Assembly (NCBI RefSeq): GCF_021155765.1
Contig: NC_060114.1
Coordinates: 12,553,001-12,617,000 of the forward strand
Length of the DNA: 64,000 nucleotides
Reading direction: 5' to 3'
Source of the DNA: Diprion similis
Taxonomy: Eukaryota; Arthropoda; Insecta; Hymenoptera; Diprionidae
Shown here: positions 41,849 through 64,000 of the stretch, piece after piece
Layout of the letters: each line of letters opens with the position of its first letter
How positions within the stretch are numbered: the first letter of the stretch is position 1
The notes under the pieces: model-generated
What the model was told of the DNA's origin: nothing
Database searches by the model: none
What the model saw: the letters and a program-made list of their open reading frames with translations, nothing else
Position numbers and translations under genes: made by a program

Positions 41849-41868
41849 GGAGCTCCATCGCCAGCTTC
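41849..41868 (+). promoter_or_regulatory. Leader hairpin, alpha-tubulin gene 1
   Basis: GGAGCT-CCATCGCC-AGCTTC folds as a 6-bp stem with one G-U pair and an 8-base loop. It lies 54 bp after the TATA box start. The same element occurs in the other three tubulin leaders. Confidence 0.55.
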
Positions 41869-41946
41869 CTTGAAAACGAACAAAGCCTTACGAGTTAATT
41901 TTCGTTGCATATCAGTGACCCGTGTTGAACACATCAAGACTTCAAA

Positions 41947-44388
<2,442 letters not shown>

Positions 44389-44527
44389 ACAAGATTCCAA
44401 CCTATTTCAGCTCACATGCATATTCTGTTGTAAAATCATTATTTTTTACATTCATTCGAAATTATAAGTCTGAATATCAGTCCCCGATGTCCAATTGTGT
44501 TGTCATTAAATTCTGAATACTGTTTTC

Positions 44528-44533
44528 AATAAA
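44528..44533 (+). terminator. Poly(A) signal of alpha-tubulin gene 1
   Basis: An AATAAA lies 140 bp after the stop codon, followed by a T-rich stretch. Confidence 0.65.
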
Positions 44534-45691
44534 ACAGCACTTTTATTTTCCTACATTATTCATGTGTTATTTCGTCATCCTCATCCCTTCACGCCGTACC
44601 CTTAAGTTGCTTTTCCTTCAAGAGCGTAAAGTAATATTCATGATTCAAATCGATCTGGAAGTAAGTTCTTCCCACTGCAATGGCTGTTGAATCAATAGCT
44701 CCGAAATGCAGCACTGTCTGCAATTCATTCGATTGCCCAAATCCAGGTTTGAAAATTAGACGGGCTCATAGTCATCTCCAGTATCGGTACGGTATGTATT
44801 GAAAAGTTTTACGTTTGGGCGTTTCTCGAAAAAGAAAAACCACAAATTCAATTTCGCAACAAAATTTAAATACTTGTTTTCCAGAATATTGCGCAGCTTG
44901 CAACACCGTTTGCCCTTTTATGGAGGTAAAATTACGAGCATGTAATGTCTCTGCAGGACTACGCCATCACACTACGGTGTTCATATCCTATGATTTCTGA
45001 AGTTACAATCCTTAAATCGTTGGTAACAGCTGTTAATAGTGATTGTGCATCGCTTCACTCCTCCCTCGTTTTACGTGATATTAATAACGAGCTGTCACGA
45101 GTTACGTTTGATGACTTCATTGAAAACCGCAGCGCTTCAATCTCTCATCGTGAAACTGATGTATCTGTAGTTCTTATCCGTATTCACGAAGATATGAGCG
45201 TACAGCAGATAATATAAGCACAGATTAAATGGGCGTAGGGCTTTCAATTTTAATTGATTCTGCCCAGTATGTGAAGAATGAATATACCCCATGTACTTGT
45301 GTAGGCGCGTTCAATTACTTTATTGCAACTAGCGTGGGTTTGACATGATATCCAGATCCAAACAGCAACGGCCGAGCGAATGAGATAGGGATCATTTGAA
45401 TAGCTAATTTTAAAGCTGACGTGTCGATTATTCTATCCTTATATAGATATGAGGCGATTTGTCCCACAATCGACGTGTTGATTCGACTCGTCGGTAAATG
45501 CGTGCAACGTACTGTAGTCAGCATAGATACCCTAGAATTATGTACTTTCTGAAAAATCCCGACGTAGATGATCTTCAAATTCACAATCGCGTGTCGAATA
45601 TTATTTGAAATAATGGCCCGCGGTTAGGGCGGGGTGATTTCTAGTTATGTTACTCGACGTTCGAAACAACGTGCCATGTGATCTCGTTGAG
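44534..45691. other. Spacer between tubulin genes 1 and 2
   Basis: No gene is recognised. Two frames of about 90 codons (44945-45217 on +, 45315-45584 on -) show no domain, splice context or family resemblance. Confidence 0.6.
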
Positions 45692-45737
45692 CCAATCAGA
45701 GCTCGCTTCGCAACGGTAGGACCAAGGCGATAAAAGG
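45692..45737 (+). promoter_or_regulatory. Core promoter of alpha-tubulin gene 2
   Basis: A CCAAT box (GAGCCAATCAG) at 45692-45696 and a TATA-like CGATAAAAGG at 45728-45737 have about the same spacing as in gene 1. Confidence 0.6.
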
Positions 45738-45785
45738 ATCGCGCTTTCTCGGATGCCGCCACATCTCCGGGATCGTTGTTCAGAC

Positions 45786-45803
45786 CAGCTTCATCGCCAG
45801 CTG
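45786..45803 (+). promoter_or_regulatory. Leader hairpin, alpha-tubulin gene 2
   Basis: CAGCT-TCATCGCC-AGCTG folds as a perfect 5-bp stem with an 8-base loop. The outer pair is C-G here but G-U or A-U in the paralogs, a compensatory difference. Confidence 0.55.
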
Positions 45804-45906
45804 CTCTAAACTATTCTAAAATCTACAGTGCCATCAGCAGTCGTTAGCAAGTTCTCACGACTTTTTCTCTTGATACTTCGATAAACTACATTATCAACTT
45901 TCCAAG

Positions 45907-49014
<3,108 letters not shown>

Positions 49015-49055
49015 ATATGATCATTTCAGATAGGCTGGAAAATATACCCTACTGC

Positions 49056-49061
49056 AATAAA
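49056..49061 (+). terminator. Poly(A) signal of alpha-tubulin gene 2
   Basis: An AATAAA lies about 40 bp after the stop codon; another lies near 49082. Confidence 0.6.
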
Positions 49062-51719
49062 TTATAAATTCCTATTTTGAAAATAAAATGTTACAAGATT
49101 TTTCCTTTGAACTGTAATTATTTTCTTGTTGAATTTGATCCTTTCGCGTCACGATCGAGCGACTCAAATCCCCAAAACTACGCATGTAGTACCGAACGAG
49201 ATTATCCACTTGTCCATGTGGGTTATTCTGTAAATCGTCTAAATTAACCTGCACTGTAATAATTATACAAATATCAGGTTCCTCATTTCCTCTTTAATAC
49301 TTTCAATCATAAATTCATGTTCGTCCTGAATCCAACGTATCCTGAAGCTATAAGTTGAAGCCGTTGTCTGATACAAAACCTGTTGCACAGTAATTGAGCT
49401 TAAATTATTCGCCCTGCACCATGTTACATGTTTCCCCGACATCGCGAAGGGTCAGTTGATATTTACTACCGCATCGATTCCTCTCCCCTGCATTACACAA
49501 TCAGTTGAAACATTTGTTTTTATTTCCTGTTTGTTCTACCATTTTCCCCCGAACATTATATACAGCTTTTTTACTATTCAGAATATTAATTCTTCGTAAC
49601 AGACATCACGAATCTGGAACACAGTATTTCAGGGCCGTGCGTTCGATTGACAAAATATGTGTTTAATCGATATCTGCTTTAGTAAATCTTTCAGCCTCGC
49701 ACTAAAAATAATTCTTAAGCGTATAAAATTTATTCAAATCAAATCCATCGATTGTTCAAAAAGTTATACGTGAAGATACTGAGCTATCGTGTCCGGTGCT
49801 CGATGTACAATATATTTACGTAACATATGTATCAATGCAGGGTGGAGAGAGAAAACAGTTTAACTGGCGATAATGATCTATTATTAAAATTTGTGAGGTA
49901 ATTTTCAAATTGCCTAAATACGCGTAGGTTTTAAATACATGCCTGCTGTAGACGAACGTAGGTTTTCGTGGCGAGATTGCTGCGGGAAGTTGCCGCCTTC
50001 ATGTCGTTAATCAAACTAATTACGTTGAGCTTTGTCAGCTACGTTTACAATTACTCAAAACTGAATGATGCAGAAACTTGTCTTGTCGGATGCGATCTTT
50101 GAACGAGTGCATTTGATATCGTAGGTGAGTAGAATTGATAGATTACGGTTTGTACCCTGCACGCGCAACGAGTATCGTAGGTCGAATAAAACCCTAAGTA
50201 TTGATATATTCGTACTTGTATTTGCAATATGTAGTCTCTTCTCGAATTTGGAGGAGAAAAATTGGAAGGGATTCGAAGTGTATTTGCTAAAAATGGATTT
50301 AGGGTAGGGAAGTTAACGAACTCCGTTTACAAAATGAAAAATTTTGCCACAGTTAGCAGATTTAAAACGGTTATTTCAATCAATTGAATAAATATTTTTC
50401 TGATTTATCTCAGTTTCTGAGTCATCACATTTTTTGCCTGCAAATCTTCAACGTGTCGCATGTAGGGTTATCTGAAAATTAGTCGTTGGATGAGTGTGTA
50501 ATCATTACATAGAAGTTGCATGATAATTCGCAAGCCTGAGGCGAAGGTCAAACCTAATTTATTTTCAATTAGCGAATCAGCAGTTCGATTCCCGATATTG
50601 GAACGCACTACCACACATAACATAAACTAATTGTGAAAGAATTAATATTGATCCAACATCAAATTTTTTATGAAACAGCCGCTGTGTATATAGCTATGTG
50701 TAGTATTTCGCGGAGAAGCACATCGATTATGGGGACCTCCACGTGTAGTTTTCTGCGTTCAACTTGCCGATATGGATACCCTCGCACAAACGAATATCGA
50801 CTTTATACACCGCGGATATCCGTACTGCGGATATTCAGACATGACGCTGCCTACCCCAACACCTTCGTACGGAGCTCGATATTATAATGCAGTCAGCGAC
50901 ATGCCTCTGGTTACGGTAAAATCTTATCATACAATCGCGTGAAGAATAAAATGAGATTTAAATGATATTGGGATCTCGGTTAAATTTTTTTACCATGATT
51001 ATTTTTGTTGATGCTGTGAATGAGTAATGATGAACCATGCATGGTTTGTGGCTGAGATTTCTGAACCACAAGGTACATCATGTCTCGAAATTGAATCAAG
51101 AATCGAGGGAAAATTGTCGTCAAGCTCACATGCCTATTCTTGGTGTTCGTCGTCTGGGTCGCATCATCACTTATCTGTAACAAAAACGTTAAGTAACATT
51201 TGCGGCCACTCCAAGATACGCGTGATCGCACCCATACCCAGTGCCGTAGCATGAAATTTTTACAATAATTTTAAGTGCTTGGCATTTTTCAGCGTATGGT
51301 CGAGGTATGGAAATGAGATCAGAGAAGGAAAACCACAATCGAATTCTCAACATTGTAGATTGGTTAAAAAGTTCTGTAATAATCTTTTGACTCGTATATC
51401 TTAAACGTTGATTGAAGAATATTGACGGGGTTCGAAAATGCAAAGGATCCTAATTCATCTGATAATATGGATTTTCTAATCCAAAGAATTATTTCCTCTT
51501 GGCTTTCTTCTTGGCATCGACTAGGATAATTACTTTCTTTTTTGAAAATGCTACCAAAGAATCTGGGGGTGCCCAAGGCGGAGTACGTCATTGCCAAGAA
51601 GCCATCCTAGCGAGACACCCCGTATGAGAATGAGCGGATTATTGATCGGGCAGGATGCATGAGTCAGAGCGCCCGCGCCCATCGTCGCATGGTTCGTCCG
51701 GATGGTAGGGTGACCGGAG
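49062..51719. other. Spacer between tubulin genes 2 and 3
   Basis: This is 2.7 kb without a recognised gene. Near 51490-51600 both strands hold short frames of coding-like composition (for example a 20-codon + frame from ATGCTACCAAAGAATCTG), but neither has splice context or a family match. The sequence turns GC-rich from about 51600 towards the gene 3 promoter. Confidence 0.55.
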
Positions 51720-51727
51720 TATATATT
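51720..51727 (+). promoter_or_regulatory. TATA box of alpha-tubulin gene 3
   Basis: TATATATT lies downstream of a GC-rich patch. No CCAAT box is seen at the position used by the other three genes. Confidence 0.6.
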
Positions 51728-51788
51728 GCGGCTGGGTGTGCCGGCGGGGTGCTTCTTTCACGAGTGCTCGAAACCTGCAGAGTTTAGG

Positions 51789-51808
51789 GAAGCTCCATCG
51801 CCAGCTTC
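51789..51808 (+). promoter_or_regulatory. Leader hairpin, alpha-tubulin gene 3
   Basis: GAAGCT-CCATCGCC-AGCTTC is a perfect 6-bp stem with an 8-base loop. The loop is identical to that of gene 1. Confidence 0.6.
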
Positions 51809-51871
51809 GTCTGAACCTCTTATTTCACCTCACTGTAATACACGTACCGCGACTTACCGCGAATAATCAAA

Positions 51872-54051
<2,180 letters not shown>

Positions 54052-54205
54052 ACCTCCAGCTAAATCTTGACAATTTTCCAAGAGTTGAGCGCTGCAACTG
54101 TATCACAGGCTTTATACTGCACGATAACAATCTCGTTCGTAATGTCTTACGACGAAACTCAAGCTATCGTTTCTAACTCGTGTAACGCTGAAAACTATTG
54201 ATGGA

Positions 54206-54211
54206 AATAAA
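54206..54211 (+). terminator. Poly(A) signal of alpha-tubulin gene 3
   Basis: An AATAAA lies about 155 bp after the stop codon. Confidence 0.6.
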
Positions 54212-56197
54212 AACAATTCTAACCCAATTCAAACACTATCAATAATTTCTTTCTGCCCCATTCATTATACCTTTTAACTGTATTTTCATTGATGCCATCC
54301 AGCTACAGATGAAGAGTTTTCATTGGGACCTTCTATTATACTTTAATTCTTAGGTATTATAGCTACGCAAATGTATAACATAAAATAATATTTGTGTAGT
54401 CATATATCTACGATAAATGAACTGAGCGAAATCACATAAATTCTCCGCGTTTTGATCACAAGTTATTCAAGGAACGCAAATAACACAATCTTGTAATTAT
54501 TAAATTCCATGCAAATACAAAAGAGCTGCTCACAGTTGTTACTTTAGCTCTATAGAGACTCGTGGAAGTGAGGCCACAGAATTTTTAATTACATACTCGT
54601 ATCTTCCGGTCGTGCTTACACCACTGTGAATCTTACACGTGAAATGCAATATGTGTAAACTATATGGTCACCGACAGCTTAGTACGCGTGATCGTTCACT
54701 CCAAACACGGTAAGTCGACCGTATCCGTAGCGCAGAGCTATAAATCGGCATGACGCATTTTATGTTTATTTGGAAGATGGACGTTCCTCACTTCGAGCTA
54801 TCCATGCATTCGCAATGACGATAGAAATTCATCCCCATAATTCAAACATAATTTAAAACGCCAGGAGTGAACAAAATTCAGTTGGATTGATATTGATCAA
54901 ATATTCGAATGCTTCAAAACTGATGAAACGTAACACAAGCCATTTACCGTACGTAAAATTGGGAATGGTCACGCCAGTGTCTCTTCAAGGTTGTGTATGA
55001 ACTTAGGCGACCATTGTTAATTCGTTAATTAGTTCAACCTAGCAATAGAATCGCGCACTCGGGTTAGCAACGTTCGCACAGGGATGTAAGTCGTGTATTA
55101 TACGATCAGGCAAGACACGCAACACTGCTCGGAAACGCTCGATATTGAAATTAATCGTTACAAAGCACTCTCGTCTCTTACAATATACTTCCACCATAAT
55201 AATGACGCTGCGGCAATTTTTATTGTAGAAAACACGAAACAGCAGAGATATTTTTGTGAATTTAACTGGGCTCATTTGTTATTCAACAATACCAAATCGT
55301 TCGAATACCTTTTCAACGAGAAAACATATCGGTTTAACAGTTTTAAATTTAGTCCACCCCGATAAAAGATGCTTGAATTACATATTACTGCTGATTTATT
55401 AATCAGAAAACTTTGAGAAAAATTATATGTGGGGAATAAAATAAAGTGTATAATACTGTATATAGCATTATTCAAGCACCCAAAGATAACGTGTGTCTCT
55501 AAGATGTAGTTGTTTAATTTCATTTCACAGGTTAAAGTAGGCTAAACCGTTACGAGATAGCAGTTTCCTGGTAAATTAATATCGTCGGTTTCCTGTTAGA
55601 ATGGAACGTTTTAGTATGCAGGTACTCAACACACGTAAATGCCTATGCCTACGGGTGTATATGCACGTGCCATGCGTGGTGTACCATAATACAGTGTAAC
55701 AATGTGTATGCACTACATTACACATGAATATGCGGCCAGAAGAATAATTGTTTTGAAATCGTACGAAAATCTAAACTAAAATGGGCATTATAAAAGTGTA
55801 CATAAAATGTGCAGCATAATTGAGCCGAGCATCGTGTACCTCGGTCGACGCCCTTTCAGCGGTCGATGTGAAACCCGGAGATTCGTACACGATACTTACA
55901 CAAACACCAAAACGAGCGGTGAATTGCCCCGTATGTGTATAATATACGTTAAAACCTGGGTAGCGTTTGATCCTCGGTTTGATCGACGGTGTCGAACAAC
56001 GAGAAGAACCGATTGAATGTAAGATAGTGAACCATCTTACCCTCAACGCAATCCTGGCGATATGTACGCTAAGTACGTAATTTTCGTCAGGCAGAAACGT
56101 CCAATTTTTTTCAAAAATCGAATCGTCGATGACGGTTGAGAGGACTACTTTTTTCCTGGTGTAGGGGTCGCGCGCTGCCGCAGCTGCGTTCTGCGGA
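54212..56197. other. Spacer between tubulin genes 3 and 4
   Basis: No gene is recognised in this 2-kb, mostly AT-rich stretch. Frames of 69-91 codons on both strands have no family resemblance. Confidence 0.6.
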
Positions 56198-56241
56198 CCA
56201 ATCGGAACGTGACGTCGGCGTGGAGGGGGTCAAGTATAAAG
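56198..56241 (+). promoter_or_regulatory. Core promoter of alpha-tubulin gene 4
   Basis: A CCAAT box (GGACCAATCGG) at 56198-56202, a CRE-like half site GTGACGTCGG just after it, and TATAAAG at 56235-56241. Confidence 0.7.
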
Positions 56242-56334
56242 GTGAGTGGCAGCTGCAATGCGTCGAAGTTTGTTCTTTCGAACCATTACGTTCACAGTCG
56301 TCGACGGTCGTTGGACTTGCGATAGCCGTTTGTA

Positions 56335-56354
56335 GAAGCTCCATTACCTGCTTC
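56335..56354 (+). promoter_or_regulatory. Leader hairpin, alpha-tubulin gene 4
   Basis: GAAGCT-CCATTACC-TGCTTC keeps a 5-bp stem, with a T-T mismatch closing the loop. The loop is changed at two bases, making this the most diverged copy. It lies 100 bp after the TATA box, farther than in the paralogs. Confidence 0.5.
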
Positions 56355-56432
56355 CGCTAACTCTATTGAATCTCCTAGTCCTTCAGCTGTCTCTTTTCGC
56401 TCTTCCGACAAGCACCAATCACTTAATTAACA

Positions 56433-58824
<2,392 letters not shown>

Positions 58825-58936
58825 TCTTGTTCCTAGAAGACACAACGATATATTTCACTTGCTAATTTTCACATTCCCAGTTTTCTTTTCCATTTTATTT
58901 TTATTCTGATTCTCACATCTCATGGTATTTTCTGAA

Positions 58937-58942
58937 AATAAA
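58937..58942 (+). terminator. Poly(A) signal of alpha-tubulin gene 4
   Basis: An AATAAA lies 113 bp after the stop codon, followed by a T-rich stretch. Confidence 0.65.
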
Positions 58943-60781
58943 CAGTTTTTGCATCCAATATCTTGACTATTACATGAATCTTGTTACAGCCTTTCCCATA
59001 AAGTCCCGCTCAAATGATCCCGGATAGATACACCACTTCATTGAACATATTGAAATACTCAATTCATAAAATTGATTTGTATATCGAATTAACATAATAT
59101 GTTCAGGCTTTGAATTTTTGCGTCTCATTTCCTTAAGGATCTGCGTCTTAAAAATCACGTCTTTGTAATACGACATCGCGAAGTTTGTTACGAAGGAACC
59201 AGATTATGATAACTATCAGTCCCTCGTGAATATTCATAAGCAAATTTCACAGGCGTAATTAATGTTTAGGCAGTCATCTGAAGCACTGGAAGTGATTTCA
59301 TGATATGGGGTTGCAGATCGGACATTCTATTTAAAATTTTTCGTAATAAGTTGGTAGTTTTAGAGATGCTGCTATCGCTTAAAAGTGTTTCAACAAAATT
59401 AAGATTTGTGAGAGTTAAAATTTGTCAATTCGGCACGAAATGACTCATATATTTGCGAATTCTAAAGACCTCTCTGAAAAAGTAATTACTTACAAATGAT
59501 TTAGTCTAGGACCCATGGAACGTTGTGAATAAATGGAAATTACAGTTTTTTAAGCTGTACAGTACTTTAATTAAATTGGGGGGCGCGATATGAAATTTTA
59601 AATTTATTATCGTTAGATAATTACTTACTTGTTTGAATTTCACACAGGCGTTGACGTATTGCTAGAAGATAGCTATTTATTTGGTATGGCGGTAACGTTT
59701 ATTGGTGCATAAAATAGTATCATAAATTTACAAGAAGCTGGAAAATAATACAGATCTCAGGACATATTATGTACGGTTACTGAGTTCTGAACAGAGGCCA
59801 GTATAGTCTTGAAACTATACATATAAGTACACGCCCATATAAAACAAAGTAGTATAAATGACCGTTTAACTTATAGTGAATAATGATTTAAAATTAAGGG
59901 GTATGTAATGTAAAAATATACTTTCCATGCGATTGTTATAAGACCCGTTATTAAAAACCCGTTGAAAAAAAAAAAAAAATGAAAAAAAAATTGTAGCTCT
60001 GCTAAAACCAACTTTTTAGTGATAAGAAAAATAACGTCGAATCGAAATGAAAAATTAACGGCTCACCACTTTCCTTAGCATAATGTTAAAATTACGATGA
60101 TATCACCGCACAGAATCACGACGACAGGTTTTCAAAGTGCACACGTTCAATTCCATATACATTTATGGGTCCTATAGCATACAACCTTAGTTCCTAGCTG
60201 TCAGTACTCTGAGCTGCTGGAAAAAAAACAATCATTGAATGATCCGAAAAATTGTTCCCACTGCAGACGCAGCGACCACTTACCTTGCCACTTTTACCCT
60301 ATCACACCCTCTTGTTGTAGGAATCAAGAGGGTTCAGCCAACTTCTAGTGATATGAAAATTACGCTCGTTAAATTTTTCTTTCCCCAGGCATTCCAGCTT
60401 CGACAGTTCCACGATTTTAGATCAATGAAAATTACAAAATTTTGTAGGCATTGTCACTACGAGATTCAGCAATGACGCCGAATCTGTGCTTAATTATGAA
60501 AAAAAATATGTGTGTGTGAAACCTTTAGCCTTAAATTATTCTCGTGTATCCAAAGTCGCATATTATCTTTCGGTTCATTTTATAGGCATGCCCCGCACTC
60601 ACCAGCTTGTGAAGTTTTTCCTTGTTCATCCTGAGGTTTCGTTTTCCAATTATTATCAAGAGGTCCAATTTCTCAACATTTCTCACATGCATAGTTTGAT
60701 TTTATGATAGAGTATTGCTTGGTGGAATGAGTAGAAGAATAAAATTTCCAAGTGAGAAAGTTTAGAGACACAGCAATCAGT
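58943..60781. other. Spacer between convergent genes
   Basis: AT-rich, with no gene recognised. It presumably contains the 3' untranslated end of the YTHDC2-like gene on the minus strand. I looked on the minus strand for a YTH domain (a WST/WAT-type aromatic cage segment) and did not see one. Plus-strand frames at 60239-60475 and 60486-60707 have no recognised product. Confidence 0.55.
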
Positions 60782-63700
60782 CTATGGAGCAAAGGAAACT
60801 GGAATGGAAAGTTTCTCCATCTCCTGAAGTCTTTGTCGCCAAAATTCTAGAAATTTCTCTGAAATACATAATGAGTAATTAGTCTTCTAAATTGAATTTC
60901 TAAACAAAACTCAATAGCTGCGAATTCGAAGCTATAAATCGAAGTTACCGAACGCATCTTGCAGCGTAGAATGTAGGTTTCAGTGATCTTATTCTTTCTT
61001 GAAAATTTTTTCAAAAGAAATTGAGATTTGGCAAAAGATTTTATTCTCTTCGCAAAACGTACTGACAAGTTTTCAAATCATTAGTTGACCAAGAAAACCA
61101 TTAATCACATTTAAAAAAAGAAACTACATTACCTCTTCGTAATCATCCGCCCGCCTAGCGCTGGCTGGATAATAGTCAACTATCAAGGGACGTGGTCTTT
61201 GCCCAATTCCAGATGGTTGATGAAGACCACAGGCTTGTTCTTCATTAGTAACTACAGCAACTAGAGTTCTGACTACTTGTTCATCGAGCTGCGACATAGG
61301 CTTACTTGGAGTTTTCATTCGTCTGAGGAACAGAGCGTTCCACTTCTGTCGCAGGTGTAAAATAAGTTGAGCTGCTTCTGGGTCCAATTTAAAAACTACC
61401 CAGTCATCCAATTTCAAAATTGTTGTTCCCTCTTGTGCCTCATCTGCCTCGGAGTCCGACTCACTTTCTGGAACAGCTAATATGTAGAAAATTATTGATC
61501 AGCTCTCAATGTCTGAGAAGCAAACGAAGAAAAAATTCTAAAAATTTTACGCCTTACTTTCGGCTTCGTAAATTACGTCCATTGGTAACCGTGCTGGTCC
61601 ACTAAATAATGCAACTGTGATAGGATTCACAAGGGTAACTGTTTTGACGTGACAGAAACGTCCGGAGCGGCTCATTTCTTCGTATAGTAACCAATCGCAT
61701 GGTAAAGCATTAACATTAGCAGAATGGGTCTGTGCGGATGTAGTACGAGGTGATTTTGGGTTATCTCGAAGTGTGGAGGAAGGATGAAAGACTACTTTGA
61801 CTTCTTTTCTGTGAAATTAACATATTAAGCGAATTACTTAAAACTCAAGTCTTCGTGTTGGTGATGATTGCAACAGCAGGAGAAATAGAACTCTAACAAT
61901 TATTATTAAAGTGAGGATAAATTAGTTATTTCAATTTCATTGTGCAGTATTATGATAAATAAAACATTGAAAGGAGTTGATTTTAGATGGCTGCTAAGTA
62001 AAATAATTAGGTACTGATTTGACACTGACTTTTGTCTTTAATTAAAATTTAAGAAAAGGGAGACTTACTGCGTTCGAAGCTGAGAATGTTCTCTATCTAC
62101 CCTGATCAGATTAGGGTATAGTCCAGCTGTAAGTGCTGCTTTCACCACGGCCCAATTCTCAGAGTTCGAGTTGAGGTCGCGGATATCACCAGAGCCTCTT
62201 GCTCTCACAAATCCAGAGGCTCTGAGTTGTCCAAGAAGCTGAGTGCGCATTCCAACGACCATTTCCATTGTCGCAGCAGAGATAAAATTCTTTTCACAAA
62301 AGAGCCGCTCCCTCCCACTTGCTCTGGCTGTTTGCCAACTTTGAAAAGCTCGCAGAACAGCCATGTGGTCTGAGTATGTACCGGCTGAAAAATCCTTACG
62401 CGACAGAGTGGCTGCGCGCTTTTGCGATGGTTGCGAAGGCAGGAGAAACGGATCCCTGAGAGAATGATCAAAGTAAAGAGAATTTTCTTATTTCATTCTG
62501 AGTGTGCAGTACTATGATAAATAGAACTTTGAAAACATTGAAAATGATTGATATTAGAGGGCGAGTTACTAAAATAATTAGATGCTGTTCTGACACTCAC
62601 TTGTAAGCAAGACTGCAAACAATGGTGAGAATTGGATCAAGGCATTTTAGCACAACTGCGTATAAAAGCATTTTGCCAAGTCGAGGTTCGACAGGTAGAT
62701 CTAAGAGGTGGCTTCCAAGCTCTGTCAGATCTTCCCACGGATCTAGAGCATCTATGGTCTTCAGGAGCTGAACAGCATTGCGGGTCACAGCGTTAGATGG
62801 CGGTTCCAATGCTCTGTCTAAGAATTCAGCTATTGGAGTATTCCCAGGAGCCAAGTGTTTGGTGTAGAGACACAATTCCTGTAGCGGTAACCTGAGTATT
62901 TCTGGGGTTTGGTAAGGCTGCATGGAATTGAATCTGACCGAAGAGAATAGACGGAAGCAAATCCCATTCTGACATCTGCCAGCCCGTCCTTTACGTTGCT
63001 TGGCACATGCCTGCGATATCCAGTTAGATCTGAGCGTGCAAACTCCAGACATCGCATCAAAAGACTTCTCCTTCACTTTTCCGGAGTCAATGACATACAC
63101 AACATCATCGATTGTTATGCTAGTCTCTGCTATGTTGGTAGACAGTATTATCTTCCGGGTTCCCTGAGGACTAGGTCTGAAAACTCGCTTCTGGTCGCAA
63201 GTCTGCATGTTGGAGTGCAGGACAAACAAATTGTAGCGGAATCTTTCAGTCATCCTCTTCTCCTCGGCGTTTATTCTATCTCTCATAGTCACTATATCGT
63301 CGTACCCAGGCAAAAAAACAAGAATCGATCCGTACGGCATGTTCATGTGTATGTGAAGAATCAGAGAAAACATCAAATCGTAATCGACATTCTCGTCATT
63401 GAATGTGTGATGGTAAACGTCGAGGAGCATTTTGTCTTCTTCCGAAATAGGGATGTTCTTATCGTGAGAAATATCTTCGTACGCCGTTGCACAGTCGTAC
63501 GTCTTCATATAGGCCTCTATAAGCTCCGCACATTCGACCTGGTTCATTTTTCTTGCCCAGTCCAAAGCCGTCCATTCATTTACCGAGCGTATATTGAGAT
63601 TTGCTCCAAGATTTAAAAGACGCTCTGTCGTGTCAATGCACCCTCTTCCTGCAGCGACCATCAACGGCGTTACGGACGTCTTTGAGTGCTGGTAATCGAC

Positions 63701-64000
63701 AGAAACATTTTCCGACTGTATGAAATACAGTAACTGTGTGAAGTTGTCTTCACCACCACACAGCCATGCTTCTGATATCGAGCGATCCATTTTATCTACC
63801 AGCCTTGGTTCAAGCTCAACTTTTTCTGGTATGGGTTGGTTTTGCTGGCCCAGAATTGGTGCCGGTATTAAATTTCTTTCAGATACGTAATTGATGGTCG
63901 AGTTTACAGGCTTATATTGGGTCCAAGACTCTAAAACTTTCTTCTGGTCCTTTTTGTTGACCATTTTTTCCTTCTTAGCTGACATATCCTTAGTCATGTA
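60782..64000 (-). CDS. YTHDC2: YTHDC2/Bgcn-like ankyrin DExH helicase (partial)
   Basis: The 3' part of a DExH RNA helicase; in this family it acts in the meiotic and germline switch (YTHDC2 in mammals, Bgcn in flies). Exons in transcript order: beyond 64000 to 62601, 62455-62069, 61808-61558, 61476-61133, 60856-60782. They stay in frame for 818 residues. Order: linker; two ankyrin-like repeats (about residues 105-165 of the fragment: TPLMVAAGRG, TALDWARK) inserted between helicase lobes, a hallmark of this family; helicase lobe 2 with [22 protein letters not shown] and QRKGRAGRC; the HA2 region (EILRLPLQELCLYT); and the OB-like region (NSENWAVVKAALTAGLYPNL). The N-terminal R3H and DEAH lobe lie outside the window. 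The last exon encodes FWRQRLQEMEKLSIPVSFAP and a stop, with no YTH domain. Its acceptor is CAGAG|AAA; an AG two bases earlier would break the frame. Confidence 0.93.

Noticed and set aside
51364-51600. Short coding-like frames on both strands upstream of tubulin gene 3.
   Set aside because: The frames are short, overlap on opposite strands and have no recognised product; they could be transposon debris, but the evidence is too thin to list as a gene.
60239-60475. Plus-strand frame of 78 codons downstream of the YTHDC2-like gene.
   Set aside because: No start context, splice signal or family resemblance; it is a chance frame in a spacer.

Overview
The window is animal nuclear DNA, most likely from an insect. 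Its genes are split by AT-rich introns with GT-AG borders, and the proteins match animal families: DHX15, GPAT4, ATP synthase subunit e, alpha-tubulin and a YTHDC2/Bgcn-type helicase. The ATP synthase subunit e has the 81-residue length of the fly protein, and the YTHDC2 relative appears to end without a YTH domain, as fly Bgcn does. A hymenopteran is possible, but nothing here proves the order. All family assignments come from reading translations; no database search was run.

Positions 1-14947 are a head-to-tail satellite with a monomer of about 311-312 bp (about 48 copies). It is organised as a nested higher-order repeat: a 9-monomer block (2804 bp) alternates with an 11-monomer block (3427 bp), giving a 6231-bp super-unit. 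At its right edge the array decays through a diverged monomer (14948-15259), a truncated one, and two old relics (15350-15540 and 16085-16400).

The unique region then carries: DHX15/Prp43 on + (9 exons, 17051-21314); a 4.6-kb gene-poor spacer; Gpat4 on - (35915 to 25971), with two homologous, phase-matched versions of the exon holding the acyltransferase NHxxxxD motif, probably mutually exclusive; the divergently placed ATP synthase subunit e gene on + (36780-37451); a 4.3-kb spacer; four tandem alpha-tubulin genes on + (41947-44388, 45907-49014, 51872-54051, 56433-58824); and, convergent with the last tubulin gene, the 3' part of a YTHDC2/Bgcn-like gene on - (60782 to beyond 64000).

The four tubulin genes each encode 450 residues with identical intron positions (after codon 1, and within codon 76). 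They share a promoter layout (TATA-like box, CCAAT box in three) and a small 5'-leader hairpin that is conserved with compensatory change. Their third exons are patchworks of shared synonymous blocks, which points to recurrent gene conversion. The products differ mainly in the Lys40 acetylation loop and the C-terminal tail, one of which ends in Phe instead of Tyr.

The most notable observations are the nested satellite structure with a core that outlasts the decay of its flanks, the duplicated catalytic exon of Gpat4, the shared tubulin leader hairpin, the mosaic tubulin exons, and the apparent lack of a YTH domain. No mobile element with coding capacity, tRNA, rRNA or CRISPR array was recognised.
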